Below are positions 27,528 through 36,541 of a stretch of 64,000 nt of DNA, piece by piece. Position 1 is the stretch's first letter. Each line of letters begins with the position of its first letter. Position numbers and translations under genes: made by a program. Below the pieces are notes generated by a model. That model was not told where the DNA came from. It did not search any database and saw nothing but the letters and a program-made list of their open reading frames with translations. The DNA is taken from the NCBI RefSeq assembly GCF_009296315.1, contig NZ_WHLY01000004.1, forward strand, positions 62,001 to 126,000, read 5' to 3'. This DNA is from Salmonirosea aquatica. GTDB lineage: Bacteria; Bacteroidota; Bacteroidia; Cytophagales; Spirosomataceae.

Positions 27528-28406
27528 TTATAACAGTTTATCCTTTACTTTATCCACAAGCCCTCCCAAACCGCCGCTTTCCATTTGCTCTTTCTGCGCG
27601 TGACCTTCCGGAATCGGTGGGCCGAGTTTTGGTTCCTGACCATGAGGCTGCGCGTGGTCAAAGGTAAAAGTACCTTTTCCGTCGATCGATGTACCCTGAG
27701 TCCAGCGGGTGTTGGGTGAATCAGGGCGGTTGATGTCAGTTGAAATGAATGAGTAGCTAAATGCCGAGTTTTCCTCACTCTGCGGGAAACTGTTGGGGAT
27801 CGGATGGTTGTTTGCTACGCCTCCTAATTCCTCAAGCACCGCCAGCCACTGATTCTGGTGCATGGTATCGCGGGCAATCAGGAAGGCCAGCATGTCTTTC
27901 ATACCGGCGTCGTCCGTAGCTTCCCAGAGCCGCGTGGCCAGTACCCGGCCCGTTGACTCCGCCATGACATTGGCCTGCATATCGGCAGCCAGGTTACCGC
28001 TACCTACCACCCACGAACCGTTGAAAGGTACCCCGTTGCTGTCCACCGCCATCGCCGCAAGCCCCGAAGACAGAATATGACGGGGATCCATGCCTCCCAT
28101 GATACCCTCTACCAATGGGTTGTTTGCCGCTACCTGATCCTTCAAGGTGTTAGAAGCGCCTTCCAGGTTGAGGGCCACGGCCGTAGCCAACATCTCGATG
28201 TGAGCCATTTCTTCCGTTCCAGTCTCCAGCAGCATGTCGCGGTATTTCACAGGGCCCCGACAGCCCCAGGCCTGAAACATATACTGCAAACAGACTCGAA
28301 TCTCGCCTTCGATGCCGCCAATGGCCTGCTGGAGCATTCGGGCGAAGGCTGGATTGGGCTTGTCCACCCGTACTTTGTACTGCAACTTCTTATCGTGGTA
28401 AAACAT
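27528..28406 (-). CDS. Manganese catalase
   Basis: A 292-residue non-haem catalase that disproportionates hydrogen peroxide at a di-manganese site. The ligands align with the Lactobacillus plantarum enzyme: Glu35 in G-I-E-G-E, Glu66 and His69 in E-E-M-A-H, Glu150 in M-A-E-S-T-G-R and His183 in T-M-H-Q-N-Q-W. The C-terminal tail is polar, Gly- and Lys-rich and variable in the family. A strong terminator follows directly. It adds to Dps, pirin and trehalose genes as a stress function in this part of the chromosome. Confidence 0.95.
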   Translation of the reverse strand: MFYHDKKLQYKVRVDKPNPAFARMLQQAIGGIEGEIRVCLQYMFQAWGCRGPVKYRDMLLETGTEEMAHIEMLATAVALNLEGASNTLKDQVAANNPLVEGIMGGMDPRHILSSGLAAMAVDSNGVPFNGSWVVGSGNLAADMQANVMAESTGRVLATRLWEATDDAGMKDMLAFLIARDTMHQNQWLAVLEELGGVANNHPIPNSFPQSEENSAFSYSFISTDINRPDSPNTRWTQGTSIDGKGTFTFDHAQPHGQEPKLGPPIPEGHAQKEQMESGGLGGLVDKVKDKLL

Positions 28407-28836
28407 AATTAGAAAAGATTTAATGAAAAATGATTATGGATATAACAGCTTCGTGCTGTAATTACCTATTCATAAATTTTATTCCCAAATACCAGAATTT
28501 CCGGAAGGCATTTCTAAGTATTGCCTATAAGGAATAACACTTTTTTGTTTGTTCTATCTCTTCCACAATCGTTACGAGATTTCCTCTGAAAAAAATTCTA
28601 CATTCCGGGGAAATAAAATACATATAATTATGATTTATATAAATATAATTTAATAATTTATTGTTTTTTATTGTATCTATATTCTATAAACATTCAATGA
28701 ATATAAACCTATTTATTTCTCTCTGCGGGCGTTTCTCGTTGTTGCCATTTAATCATTACAATTCTATCCTGGAAGGCCATTATATTTATCTCTTTTCCAT
28801 AGGGTATTCTTCAAAAATAGCAATAGCTGGAAATGA
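28407..28836. other. Intergenic, AT-rich
   Basis: No gene seen. The stretch near 28410-28680 is very AT-rich and should contain the minus-strand promoter of the Mn-catalase gene. The remainder precedes the terminator at 28837. Confidence 0.4.
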
Positions 28837-28879
28837 CAGAAGCCAGACCAGACACTTAACGTGTCTGGTCTGGCTTCTG
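28837..28879 (-). terminator. Hairpin downstream of the 160-residue protein gene
   Basis: A 19-bp perfect stem (28837-28855 with 28861-28879) and a 5-base loop, 26 bases after the end of the minus-strand gene at 28905. No long T run follows, but the stem is strong and well placed. Confidence 0.75.
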
Positions 28880-28904
28880 CTTTCCTACTACCGGAACTTC
28901 TATT

Positions 28905-29387
28905 TTACTTACTCCGGCGGAGGTAGGCTACCACGGCTGTGACCAGCAAAGCTCCCACCGCCACCTTGGTAGCTATAGCTTTAGGATTATGTTTGAACTG
29001 GGCTTTCCAACCCCTTTCCGCAAAGAAGTTAGGTACATGGCCTTGCCTAAGATCATCGATGACCCCTTCTATTTCGTCGACGCGGTCGGCCAGCAGTAGC
29101 GGAAGCCAGTGTCCGTAGCTGTTTTCGCTGAACTGGAAAGCATACCGACGGATCTTACCACTGAGTCCTTTGGGCGGAAGCGGCGTTCCGAAAACGGCCG
29201 TAACGTTGGGTCGTTCGTTGGAATGAAGTATTTCCGTCGTGATTGGCTGCTGCGTGGGGCGCTCCCAATGGTAGCCTTTCTGCGCTTCATCGGTACGGAG
29301 CTTGATGGGGTAGGTGGGATCGTTTTTGGGATCGGCGTCTATACCCCATCCTTTGATATGCGAATAATTTTTTTCTAAGTTTTTCAT
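28905..29387 (-). CDS. Conserved hypothetical protein with C-terminal anchor
   Basis: A 160-residue protein without an assigned function. It starts M-K-N-L-E-K-N-Y-S-H-I-K-G-W-G-I-D-A-D-P, has a central region with R-P-N-V-T-A-V-F-G-T and S-Y-G-H-W-L-P-L-L-L-A-D-R, and ends in a hydrophobic helix (about 138-155) followed by R-R-S-K, so it is probably a tail-anchored membrane protein. I recall similar proteins in other Bacteroidota, usually near stress genes. Here it sits 13 bases behind an alcohol dehydrogenase gene on the same strand and close to a Mn-catalase. Confidence 0.7.
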   Translation of the reverse strand: MKNLEKNYSHIKGWGIDADPKNDPTYPIKLRTDEAQKGYHWERPTQQPITTEILHSNERPNVTAVFGTPLPPKGLSGKIRRYAFQFSENSYGHWLPLLLADRVDEIEGVIDDLRQGHVPNFFAERGWKAQFKHNPKAIATKVAVGALLVTAVVAYLRRSK

Positions 29388-29399
29388 AAGAATTTTTCG

Positions 29400-30554
29400 T
29401 TATGTTCTGGCGGATGGTGGAATAAGGACCGTTTTGATACAGTTGTCGAGCTTATCAGAGAAAATGCGGTAAGCATCCGACACCTCCTCCAGAGGTACCC
29501 AGTGGGTAATCATTCCTTTGGGATCGATCCTTCCGTTTTGGACATGGTCGATCAATTTGGGCAGCAGGCGCTTCACCGAGGCCTGGTTGGCCCGGATAGT
29601 GATCCCCTTATTCACGACGTTGCCGATGGGAACCAGGTTGTCCGTGGGGCCATATACCCCTACGATCGATACAATTCCTCCCTTTTTGACCGAATTGATG
29701 GCCCAGTGCAAGGCCGTGGCGGAGCCTGCCTGTAGCATCAGTTTGCGGCCGGTAATCGTTTGCATGGCATTACCGGCGGCGTCGGCCCCCACGGCGTCGA
29801 TGCACACGTCGGCGCCCATCCAGTCAGTGGTCTTTTTCACAAATACCACAGGATCGTCCATCGAGCGGAAATCATAAGCCTCACACTGCGCGTAGTTCTT
29901 GGCAAATTCGAGCCGATATTCCACCTGGTCAATGATAATGACGCGCCCGGCTCCAAACAGCCAGGAGCATTTGGCCGCCATAATACCGATAGGCCCCGCC
30001 CCAAAGATGACCACCGTATCGCCGGGCTGGATACCACCCATCTCGGCGGCCTGGTAGCCCGTAGGTACTACGTCGGTCAGTAATACGGCATCGTCAGGAT
30101 CCATGCCCGGTGGAATCACGGTGGGCCCCACATCGGCATAGGGCACCCGCACGTACTCGGCCTGTCCGCCGGCGTAGCCTCCCGCCGTGTGTGAGTACCC
30201 GAAGATACCCCCTACGGCTGTCGCCTCGGGATTGGATTCGTGGCAGTTTCCGTAGAGTTCCTGTTTGCAAAAGGCGCACTTGCCGCAGGCGATGTTGAAA
30301 GGTACCAGGACATTATCGCCCACTTTTAGCTTTCGTACCTCCGAACCGACTTCTTCCACTACGCCTACGAACTCATGCCCAAAAGTGGATCCCACACGTG
30401 TATCCGGTACCAGACCATTGTACAGGTGCAGGTCGGACCCGCAGATGCAGGAACGTGTTACCCGCACGATGGCGTCCTCGGGATGCTCGATCTCAGGCAT
30501 GGGCTTTTGGTCGATACGGACCCGTAGCGGGCCCCGGTAATTCATTGCTAGCAT
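29400..30554 (-). CDS. Zinc-dependent alcohol dehydrogenase
   Basis: A 384-residue zinc MDR enzyme. The catalytic zinc site is Cys38 in C-I-C-G-S-D and G-H60-E61. The structural zinc lobe has Cys90, Cys93, Cys96 and Cys104 (C-G-K-C-A-F-C-K then G-N-C). The NAD motif G185-A-G-P-I-G190 follows. Length and the inserted loop near 105-135 resemble glutathione-independent formaldehyde-dehydrogenase-like enzymes; the substrate is not certain. An alternative ATG three codons inside (30545) is possible. It probably forms a two-gene unit with the downstream 160-residue membrane protein. Confidence 0.88.
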   Translation of the reverse strand: MLAMNYRGPLRVRIDQKPMPEIEHPEDAIVRVTRSCICGSDLHLYNGLVPDTRVGSTFGHEFVGVVEEVGSEVRKLKVGDNVLVPFNIACGKCAFCKQELYGNCHESNPEATAVGGIFGYSHTAGGYAGGQAEYVRVPYADVGPTVIPPGMDPDDAVLLTDVVPTGYQAAEMGGIQPGDTVVIFGAGPIGIMAAKCSWLFGAGRVIIIDQVEYRLEFAKNYAQCEAYDFRSMDDPVVFVKKTTDWMGADVCIDAVGADAAGNAMQTITGRKLMLQAGSATALHWAINSVKKGGIVSIVGVYGPTDNLVPIGNVVNKGITIRANQASVKRLLPKLIDHVQNGRIDPKGMITHWVPLEEVSDAYRIFSDKLDNCIKTVLIPPSART

Positions 30555-31474
30555 ATCTCTTTTTTTTGGGTGGATAAATAATTTACCTCTTTGTACGAAT
30601 GCTCATACTCAGTATTAAGTACTTATACTCCATTGGTCTGGAAGTATAGGTTATAATAGGTATAAATAGTATGCCATGAAATGGAGCGACATCGAATAGT
30701 TGTCTATATGAAAGTAATAGAACCGGCTTGAAAAAGTCACATGAAAAAGGTGCACACATCACGTGGGGCGGGACTTATGCCAACATAGGGAACGGACTCA
30801 GAAAGCCTGATGCTTATGATTCTAAATGGCAACCGATCGGTGAAAAGGCGTGAGGGCCACCGTGGCGCGGACTAATTCCGGGCTTAGTTCTGTATGATAG
30901 GCCACCGCCACAGGGCGCCCTGCCGCAGTTCACCGCTCACGCCTTGGGATCTTATGGTATTGTACTTTTTAAAGTTAATGATTATCTCACAAATCTAAGG
31001 GGCGACCCCGATTGAGGATCTCAACTTTAAGAACGACGGTAAAATTATGCTGCTCATTGCCATTGTTCCGGGCCGCCGGGCGGTAATGGCTTATGTTCTG
31101 TCCTTACTTGAGGCATTTGAGAGTGGCTCACTGAAACAAAAGGGGTACCGGGACGGTGGCTCATCGATGGCCGTATCGTTCTTACGCCAAGGCATGACCA
31201 GTTTGCGCCGTCATGTTCAGTCATTGGTGCTATTTATCCGCGACTTGGATACCATCACGCAAGCACTCATAACGCCTAAATGGGTCTATGTCCATTAATC
31301 TGCAGATTTCCCTGAAATATATTAACCACCCCTTAATTAGGGGAAATAGCCATTTCACCCCAAGCTTTTTTATGCTCTCGGAAAAAACTGCACCCATCGA
31401 AAAAGATGAAATTGCGTCTGTTCTCATAGTATGATTTGCATGGATATTTGCAGGTCACCAATATCCAATCATCC
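30555..31474. other. Intergenic with degraded coding traces
   Basis: 920 bases without a supported gene. A stop-free stretch at about 30683-30853 ends in the plausible peptide D-S-K-W-Q-P-I-G-E-K-A, and a stretch at 31047-31298 is also open; neither has a recognisable domain, and both could be relics. A GC-rich 16-mer at 31068-31083 nearly matches an insertion found in the ISKra4 transposase (see findings). Confidence 0.4.
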
Positions 31475-32527
31475 ATGCAAACCCTGGATTTACCCCAGAC
31501 AAGCCGCGCGCAGCAGTTTGACTTTAATAACTTCTCGTTTGGAGAAACGCCGACAGATCACCTGTTTCTTGCTGAATACAAAGGCGGTAATTGGTCGAGC
31601 CTGGGCGTACAGCCATTTCAAAACCTCACCCTAAGTCCCTTCGCGCTCTGTTTCCACTATGGGCAAACCGTTTTCGAAGGCATGAAAGCATTCAGGCTGG
31701 CCGACGGCTCGATCAGCATTTTCAGGCCAGACAAGCATTATGATCGGTTGAGCAAGTCTTTGGATCGAATGTCAATGCCGGTATTGCCAAGGCCCCTTTT
31801 CCTGGAAGGGCTTACCGATGTAATCCTGCAAGGCCAGGCCTGGCTGCCGACTGATCGCACGGACATTGCTTTATACATACGCCCGTTTGTGATAGCCACC
31901 GAAGCTCGGCTCGGTGTAAAAGTGTCCAGCGAATATCTTTTTGCAGTTGCCTGTACACCTATCGGGGAGTATTATGACAAGCCGCTGAGAGTCAAAGTCG
32001 AAACGCAGTATGCGCGTGCAGCCGAAGGCGGCGCGGGATATGCCAAGTTCGGAGGGAACTATGGCGGCGCTTTTTACCCGACACAAAAAGCAGTCGAAGC
32101 CGGTTTCGACCAGGTGATCTGGACCGATGCCAAAACGCACGAGTGTCTGGAAGAAGCCGGAACAATGAATATCATGATGTATGTACACGGCACCCTCGTT
32201 ACCCCCCCAGTCAGCAGCTCCATACTTGATGGTATCACCAGAAATTCAATCATTCAGATTGCAAAGGATCTGAATATTCCATTTGAAGAAAGAGCGATCA
32301 GCTGCAAAGAGCTGCAAGGGAATTTTAAGAATGGCGACCGTGTGGAGTTGTTTGGCGTGGGCACTGCAGCCATTGTGTCGCCCATAGCGTGTGTTCAGAT
32401 TGATGATACCGATTATTTCCCCTTCACAGAAACCGACGCGGTGATGTTCACTCTTAAAAATGAACTTGAAGCGATCCGCAGAGGGAAGAAAAAAGACAAA
32501 CACAATTGGAACTACCTGATTAGCTGA
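31475..32527 (+). CDS. ilvE: Branched-chain amino acid aminotransferase
   Basis: A 350-residue class IV PLP enzyme that interconverts branched-chain amino acids and their 2-oxo acids. F-H-Y-G-Q-T-V-F-E-G-M-K-A is the conserved substrate-loop region. The PLP lysine is in G-Y-A-K-F-G-G-N-Y-G near residue 190. Further motifs are L-E-E-A-G-T-M-N-I and I-L-D-G-I-T-R-N-S, then G-V-G-T-A-A-I-V-S-P-I for the phosphate pocket. ATG 31475 is preferred over an in-frame TTG at 31436. The next gene starts four bases after its stop. Confidence 0.93.
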   Translation: MQTLDLPQTSRAQQFDFNNFSFGETPTDHLFLAEYKGGNWSSLGVQPFQNLTLSPFALCFHYGQTVFEGMKAFRLADGSISIFRPDKHYDRLSKSLDRMSMPVLPRPLFLEGLTDVILQGQAWLPTDRTDIALYIRPFVIATEARLGVKVSSEYLFAVACTPIGEYYDKPLRVKVETQYARAAEGGAGYAKFGGNYGGAFYPTQKAVEAGFDQVIWTDAKTHECLEEAGTMNIMMYVHGTLVTPPVSSSILDGITRNSIIQIAKDLNIPFEERAISCKELQGNFKNGDRVELFGVGTAAIVSPIACVQIDDTDYFPFTETDAVMFTLKNELEAIRRGKKKDKHNWNYLIS

Positions 32528-32530
32528 GCA

Positions 32531-33073
32531 ATGGATACTGAAACATTATACAGGCTCAAATACCCGATAGGCGAATTTGAAAAGCCGGCTGAAATTACCA
32601 CAGCAATCTTGGACGAATGGATTAACACTATCTCTGATTTTCCCCGTCAGTTATCAAAAGAGCTCGAAATACTAACTGATAGCCAGCTGGAGACGCCCTA
32701 CAGACTGGGCGGCTGGACAGTTCGTCAGGTAGTGCATCACTGTGCCGACAGCCACATGAACGCCTTTTGCCGGTTCAAGCTAGCTTTGACCGAAGACAGC
32801 CCGAGGATCAAACCTTACTTTGAAGCGCTTTGGGCAGAGCTGGCGGATGCCAAGCAGATTCCTGTTGAACATTCTCTTTTTATCCTTCTCGGGCTGCATG
32901 CACGCTGGGTTGTTTTGCTTCAAAGTCTTAGCACGCAGGATCTTTCAAGGATCTATATCCATCCCGAACACGGCAGAGAATTCAGGCTGGACGAGGCGAT
33001 CGGTAACTATGCGTGGCATAGCAATCACCACCTGGCGCATATCAAGAATGTGGTAAAGGTGAACCAGAAGTAG
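32531..33073 (+). CDS. DinB/YfiT family putative thiol transferase
   Basis: A 180-residue DinB-fold four-helix protein of the YfiT/BstA type. The N-terminal R-L-K-Y-P-I-G-E-F and G-G-W-T-V-R-Q-V-V-H-H70-C-A-D-S-H are typical, and the second His cluster W-H-S-N-H-H-L-A-H lies near 161-169. Together they give the three-His metal site. Characterised relatives transfer bacillithiol or related thiols to electrophiles; which thiol this organism uses cannot be seen. It directly follows ilvE and is probably co-transcribed. Confidence 0.88.
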   Translation: MDTETLYRLKYPIGEFEKPAEITTAILDEWINTISDFPRQLSKELEILTDSQLETPYRLGGWTVRQVVHHCADSHMNAFCRFKLALTEDSPRIKPYFEALWAELADAKQIPVEHSLFILLGLHARWVVLLQSLSTQDLSRIYIHPEHGREFRLDEAIGNYAWHSNHHLAHIKNVVKVNQK

Positions 33074-33098
33074 ATAGGAAGGAAACTATTCCACGCTT

Positions 33099-34535
33099 CT
33101 AATTTCGTTTCGCAAGTTCTCCCAGCGCTTTCAGCTGAGCTTCTGTCTGCACATTCCACAATAAGCCATAATTCAGCCGCATGCAGCTTTGATATTGGTC
33201 TTGAAGCGTGAAAATCTTGCCCGGAGCGAAGCTGATGTTCCGGGCAAGGGCTTTTTCATAAAGATCGACAGTATCAATATTGGGCGGTAGCTCCACCCAC
33301 AAAACGGAACCGCCCCGCGGCCTGCTGGCTTTGGTGCATTCGGGAAAATAGTCGGCGATGGCACCGGAATACCGGAGCATATTGCCATGCAATGTATGTC
33401 GTAGTTTTCGTAGGTGGCTTTCATAACGCCCTGTTTCCAGAAAGCTGCCGATCGTTTCCTGCGTGATCGAAGTGCCGGAAATACTGTGATAAAGCTTCAT
33501 TCTCAACACATTTTCTTTAAACCTGCCCGGCGCTACCCAGCCCACGCGGTAACCCGGTGCAAGGGTCTTGGAAACTGAGCCGCACCAGAGTACGATCCCG
33601 CTCTGGTCGTAAGTTTTGCAGGTCCTTGGCCGGTTCGGGCCAAAGTATACATCGCCGCTGATGTCATTTTCGATCAGGGGCACATTGTATTTTTCTGCCA
33701 GCTGCACAGCCGCTTTTTTGTTTTCATCGGGCATGCAGCTTCCCAGCGGGTTGTTGAAATTGCTGATCAACAGGCTGGCTTTTACCTTTTTGTTTTTCAG
33801 AGCACCTTCAAATGCATTAAGGTCGACGCCTGACTCCGGGTGTGTGGGCAGTTCGAGTACCTTCAAACCGAGCGCTTCGGCCAGTTGCAGCATCCCGAAA
33901 GACACCGGACTTTCCATCGCGACGGTATCGCCTTTTTCAGTGACGGACATCAGGCAATAGGAAAGCGCATTAAGGCAGCCGCTGGTAGTGATGATGTCGT
34001 GGTGACTCAGGCTGCATTCCATGTTAAACGCCCAGCGCGCTATTTGTCTTCGCAATCTTTCGTTTCCTTCGGCTTTGTCGTAGGCTACGCCGCTACCTCG
34101 CAGCGCTCGGGTTGCCAGGAGTAATCCCTTATTGAGTTTGGCAATTGGTAAAAGTTCGTCGGCAGGAGTTGCCAGTGCAAGCGGCAGGTGCCCGCCTTCC
34201 CCAAGATTGTCGTACACTTTGCTTACCAGTAGTTCGCTGATGCCAAAGTTGGCAATGCCCGACGGGCTGCTGGTATCGGGCACCTGCGGGATCCTGGCTC
34301 GCGAGTACTTGACATAATAGCCCGATTGCGGCCGGGTCTCAATCAGCATTTTGTTTTCCAGGTGATAATAGGCGCTCAAGGCCGTATTCTGGCTTACACC
34401 ATATTCGCTACAAATGGTGCGCAACGACGGCAGCTTGTCGCCGGTACGTAAAGTATTGTCCACGATCTGCTGCTCTATAATACCTGCAATCCGGAGGTAA
34501 ACAAAATTGCCTTTACCGGTCTCTTCTTTTTTCAT
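33099..34535 (-). CDS. MocR/PdxR-type GntR regulator with aminotransferase domain
   Basis: A 478-residue chimeric regulator. The GntR winged helix spans residues 8-76 (L-R-T-G-D-K-L-P-S-L-R-T, then V-S-Q-N-T-A-L-S-A-Y-Y-H-L-E). A class I aminotransferase-like domain follows, with the PLP lysine in S-V-S-K-T-L-A-P-G-Y-R near 322 and N-N-P-L-G-S near 225. MocR proteins sense PLP or amino compounds and usually control a divergent gene. The divergent neighbour, 97 bases away, is a PanE-like reductase with an SDR, so those two are candidate targets. Confidence 0.9.
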   Translation of the reverse strand: MKKEETGKGNFVYLRIAGIIEQQIVDNTLRTGDKLPSLRTICSEYGVSQNTALSAYYHLENKMLIETRPQSGYYVKYSRARIPQVPDTSSPSGIANFGISELLVSKVYDNLGEGGHLPLALATPADELLPIAKLNKGLLLATRALRGSGVAYDKAEGNERLRRQIARWAFNMECSLSHHDIITTSGCLNALSYCLMSVTEKGDTVAMESPVSFGMLQLAEALGLKVLELPTHPESGVDLNAFEGALKNKKVKASLLISNFNNPLGSCMPDENKKAAVQLAEKYNVPLIENDISGDVYFGPNRPRTCKTYDQSGIVLWCGSVSKTLAPGYRVGWVAPGRFKENVLRMKLYHSISGTSITQETIGSFLETGRYESHLRKLRHTLHGNMLRYSGAIADYFPECTKASRPRGGSVLWVELPPNIDTVDLYEKALARNISFAPGKIFTLQDQYQSCMRLNYGLLWNVQTEAQLKALGELAKRN

Positions 34536-34632
34536 GCTTAAAAATATCTGCTAGCGGTAAAAATAGCAAAACTGCATCTGCTATCGTATTTTCTTTTTGT
34601 TCAAATTTGCCCTTGTCAGTTTGAATCATATC

Positions 34633-35607
34633 ATGCACTTAAAATCAGATCATACCTACATCATCGGGTCCGGCGCGATCGGGAAGGCGCTGGTGGTTTT
34701 TCTCAGACTCTCGGGACGAAAAGCGACGCTCATCCGGGGCAGTTTGAACGACGGCAGCCCAAAGGTTGAACCTATCCGCGTGCAAATGCCGGAGGGTACC
34801 TTACACGAGGCCGAGGTCACGATTTCAACCTTAAATGCGATACCTACGCTTAACGGCATTATCGTCCTTGCCAACAAATCATTTGGAAATGAGCAGCTGG
34901 CGGTTGCATTAAAAAACAAAACCGGCAGCTCGCCGATTGTTTTGCTGCAAAACGGATTGGGCGTGGAGCGACCTTTTTCGGCACAAAGCTTTCCGGAAAT
35001 ATATCGCTGCGTATTATTTGTAACAAGCCAGGTCATCGACGAGACCACGGTCCGTTTCAAGCCCGTTGCGCCTTGTCCCGTCGGTATCGAGCGTGGGAAT
35101 ACCGATCGTTTGCAGCACATTGTCAGGCAGCTGACTACCCCGCACCTGGTATTTGAAAGCAAGGCGCATATCCAGCATACGATCTGGAAAAAGGCCATCG
35201 TTAATTGTGTTTTTAATTCGGTTTGTCCGCTGTTGGAAACGGACAATGGCATATTTCACAGAAGTGGACCGGCCATGCAAATTGCCAGGCGCGTGATTGC
35301 CGAATGTGCTGGTATTGCAAATGCGGAAGGTATACTGCTCACTTCAAATGATCTAGAAGAAGGTGTGTTGCAAATCAGCCGCGCATCGGATGGTCAACTT
35401 ATTTCCACCTTGCAGGATATCCGCGCAGGCAGGCGAACGGAAATTGACACGCTTAATTTCGAATTAGCGGGAATGGCCGGGGAGCTGGGATTAGTGCATG
35501 ACATAGAGGCAACAATGCTACTCGGCGAACTGACCCGGCTTAAAGCCGAGGTCAACTTCAAAAACCATTTAAAAACATCAAAACCTGAACAAATAGCAAT
35601 GCAATGA
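34633..35607 (+). CDS. Ketopantoate reductase-like (PanE/ApbA) oxidoreductase
   Basis: A 324-residue protein. The N-terminal Rossmann motif G-S-G-A-I-G is preceded by T-Y-I-I. A central L-L-Q-N-G-L-G-V-E-R and the C-terminal-domain W-K-K-A-I-V-N-C-V-F-N provide the catalytic lysine and the asparagine typical of PanE. Paralogues of PanE act on various 2-oxo acids, so ketopantoate is not certain. ATG 34633 was chosen over an in-frame upstream start at 34597. The stop overlaps the next gene by four bases (ATGA). Confidence 0.83.
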   Translation: MHLKSDHTYIIGSGAIGKALVVFLRLSGRKATLIRGSLNDGSPKVEPIRVQMPEGTLHEAEVTISTLNAIPTLNGIIVLANKSFGNEQLAVALKNKTGSSPIVLLQNGLGVERPFSAQSFPEIYRCVLFVTSQVIDETTVRFKPVAPCPVGIERGNTDRLQHIVRQLTTPHLVFESKAHIQHTIWKKAIVNCVFNSVCPLLETDNGIFHRSGPAMQIARRVIAECAGIANAEGILLTSNDLEEGVLQISRASDGQLISTLQDIRAGRRTEIDTLNFELAGMAGELGLVHDIEATMLLGELTRLKAEVNFKNHLKTSKPEQIAMQ

Positions 35608-36347
35608 AGACAATGCTCATAACAGGCGGAAGCCGGGGAATAGGCGCAGCGACGGCCAATCTGGCCTCTGAAAACGGTTTTGCAGTGGTCGTTAACTATC
35701 ATCAGAACCAGGCGGCGGCCGAACAAGTGGTTTCGGATATTGTTGAAAAAGGCGGGAAGGCCGCTGCCATTCAAGCTGATATTTCGAAAGAAGAAGATGT
35801 TCTCCGGCTTTTCGGCGAAACCGACCGGCTTTTCGGCAGCCTTCATGCGCTGGTCAACAACGCGGGCATACTGGAACGTCAGATGCGGCTGGAAGACATG
35901 GACTTGGCCCGACTCAACCGGATTTTCACGGCCAACATCACCGGGCAGTTTCTCTGCGCCCGGGAAGCAATCAAAAGAATGTCAGTCAAGAGGGGCGGGC
36001 AGGGTGGTACGATCGTCAATGTGTCTTCAATAGCTTCCAGGACCGGCGCGCCGAATGAATACATTGATTATGCCGCTTCCAAAGGCGCCATCGATGCATT
36101 CACCCTCGGGCTTTCGAAAGAGGTAGCCGAAGAAGGTATCCGCGTCAATGCGGTGCGGCCCGCATTCATTTACACCGACATTCACGCGGCTGGGGGTGAG
36201 CCGGGGCGGGTCGATAGGATCAAGGAAAGTATCCCTCTGAAACGCGGCGGGCGGGCATCAGAAGTAGCGGAGGCAATCCTTTGGCTTTCAACAGAAAAGT
36301 CATCCTTTTCGACCGGCATTTTTATAGACGTGACCGGCGGCAGATAA
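35604..36347 (+). CDS. SDR family oxidoreductase
   Basis: A 247-residue classical short-chain dehydrogenase. The cofactor motif T-G-G-S-R-G-I-G is at 7-14, N-N-A-G near 88, catalytic Ser near 140 in N-V-S-S-I-A-S, and Y-A-A-S-K with Tyr and Lys near 155 and 159. The short V-V-N-Y-H region after the first helix suggests NADP. It is translationally coupled to the PanE-like gene, so the two reductases may act on related carbonyl compounds; the substrate is unknown. Confidence 0.9.
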   Translation: MKTMLITGGSRGIGAATANLASENGFAVVVNYHQNQAAAEQVVSDIVEKGGKAAAIQADISKEEDVLRLFGETDRLFGSLHALVNNAGILERQMRLEDMDLARLNRIFTANITGQFLCAREAIKRMSVKRGGQGGTIVNVSSIASRTGAPNEYIDYAASKGAIDAFTLGLSKEVAEEGIRVNAVRPAFIYTDIHAAGGEPGRVDRIKESIPLKRGGRASEVAEAILWLSTEKSSFSTGIFIDVTGGR

Positions 36348-36541
36348 GAAATGATCATTGGCCCTAAGCCTAAAGTAGCAGATCAGCGTACTTCTATTTG
36401 CATTGGTAGTCTTGGTAATACAGCATTATGCCAAAATTCCCACCTCTTTATATGTGCTACTCATGTTGATGGCGTTCAAATCAATTGCTGGATTTGCGGC
36501 GCATTGGAATAATCAATCCGGCAAATTGGAATATTGAAATC

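Noticed and set aside
31047-31298. 83-codon open frame before ilvE
   Set aside because: No family, no context and a GC-rich insertion-like 16-mer inside it; kept only as a trace in the intergenic entry.
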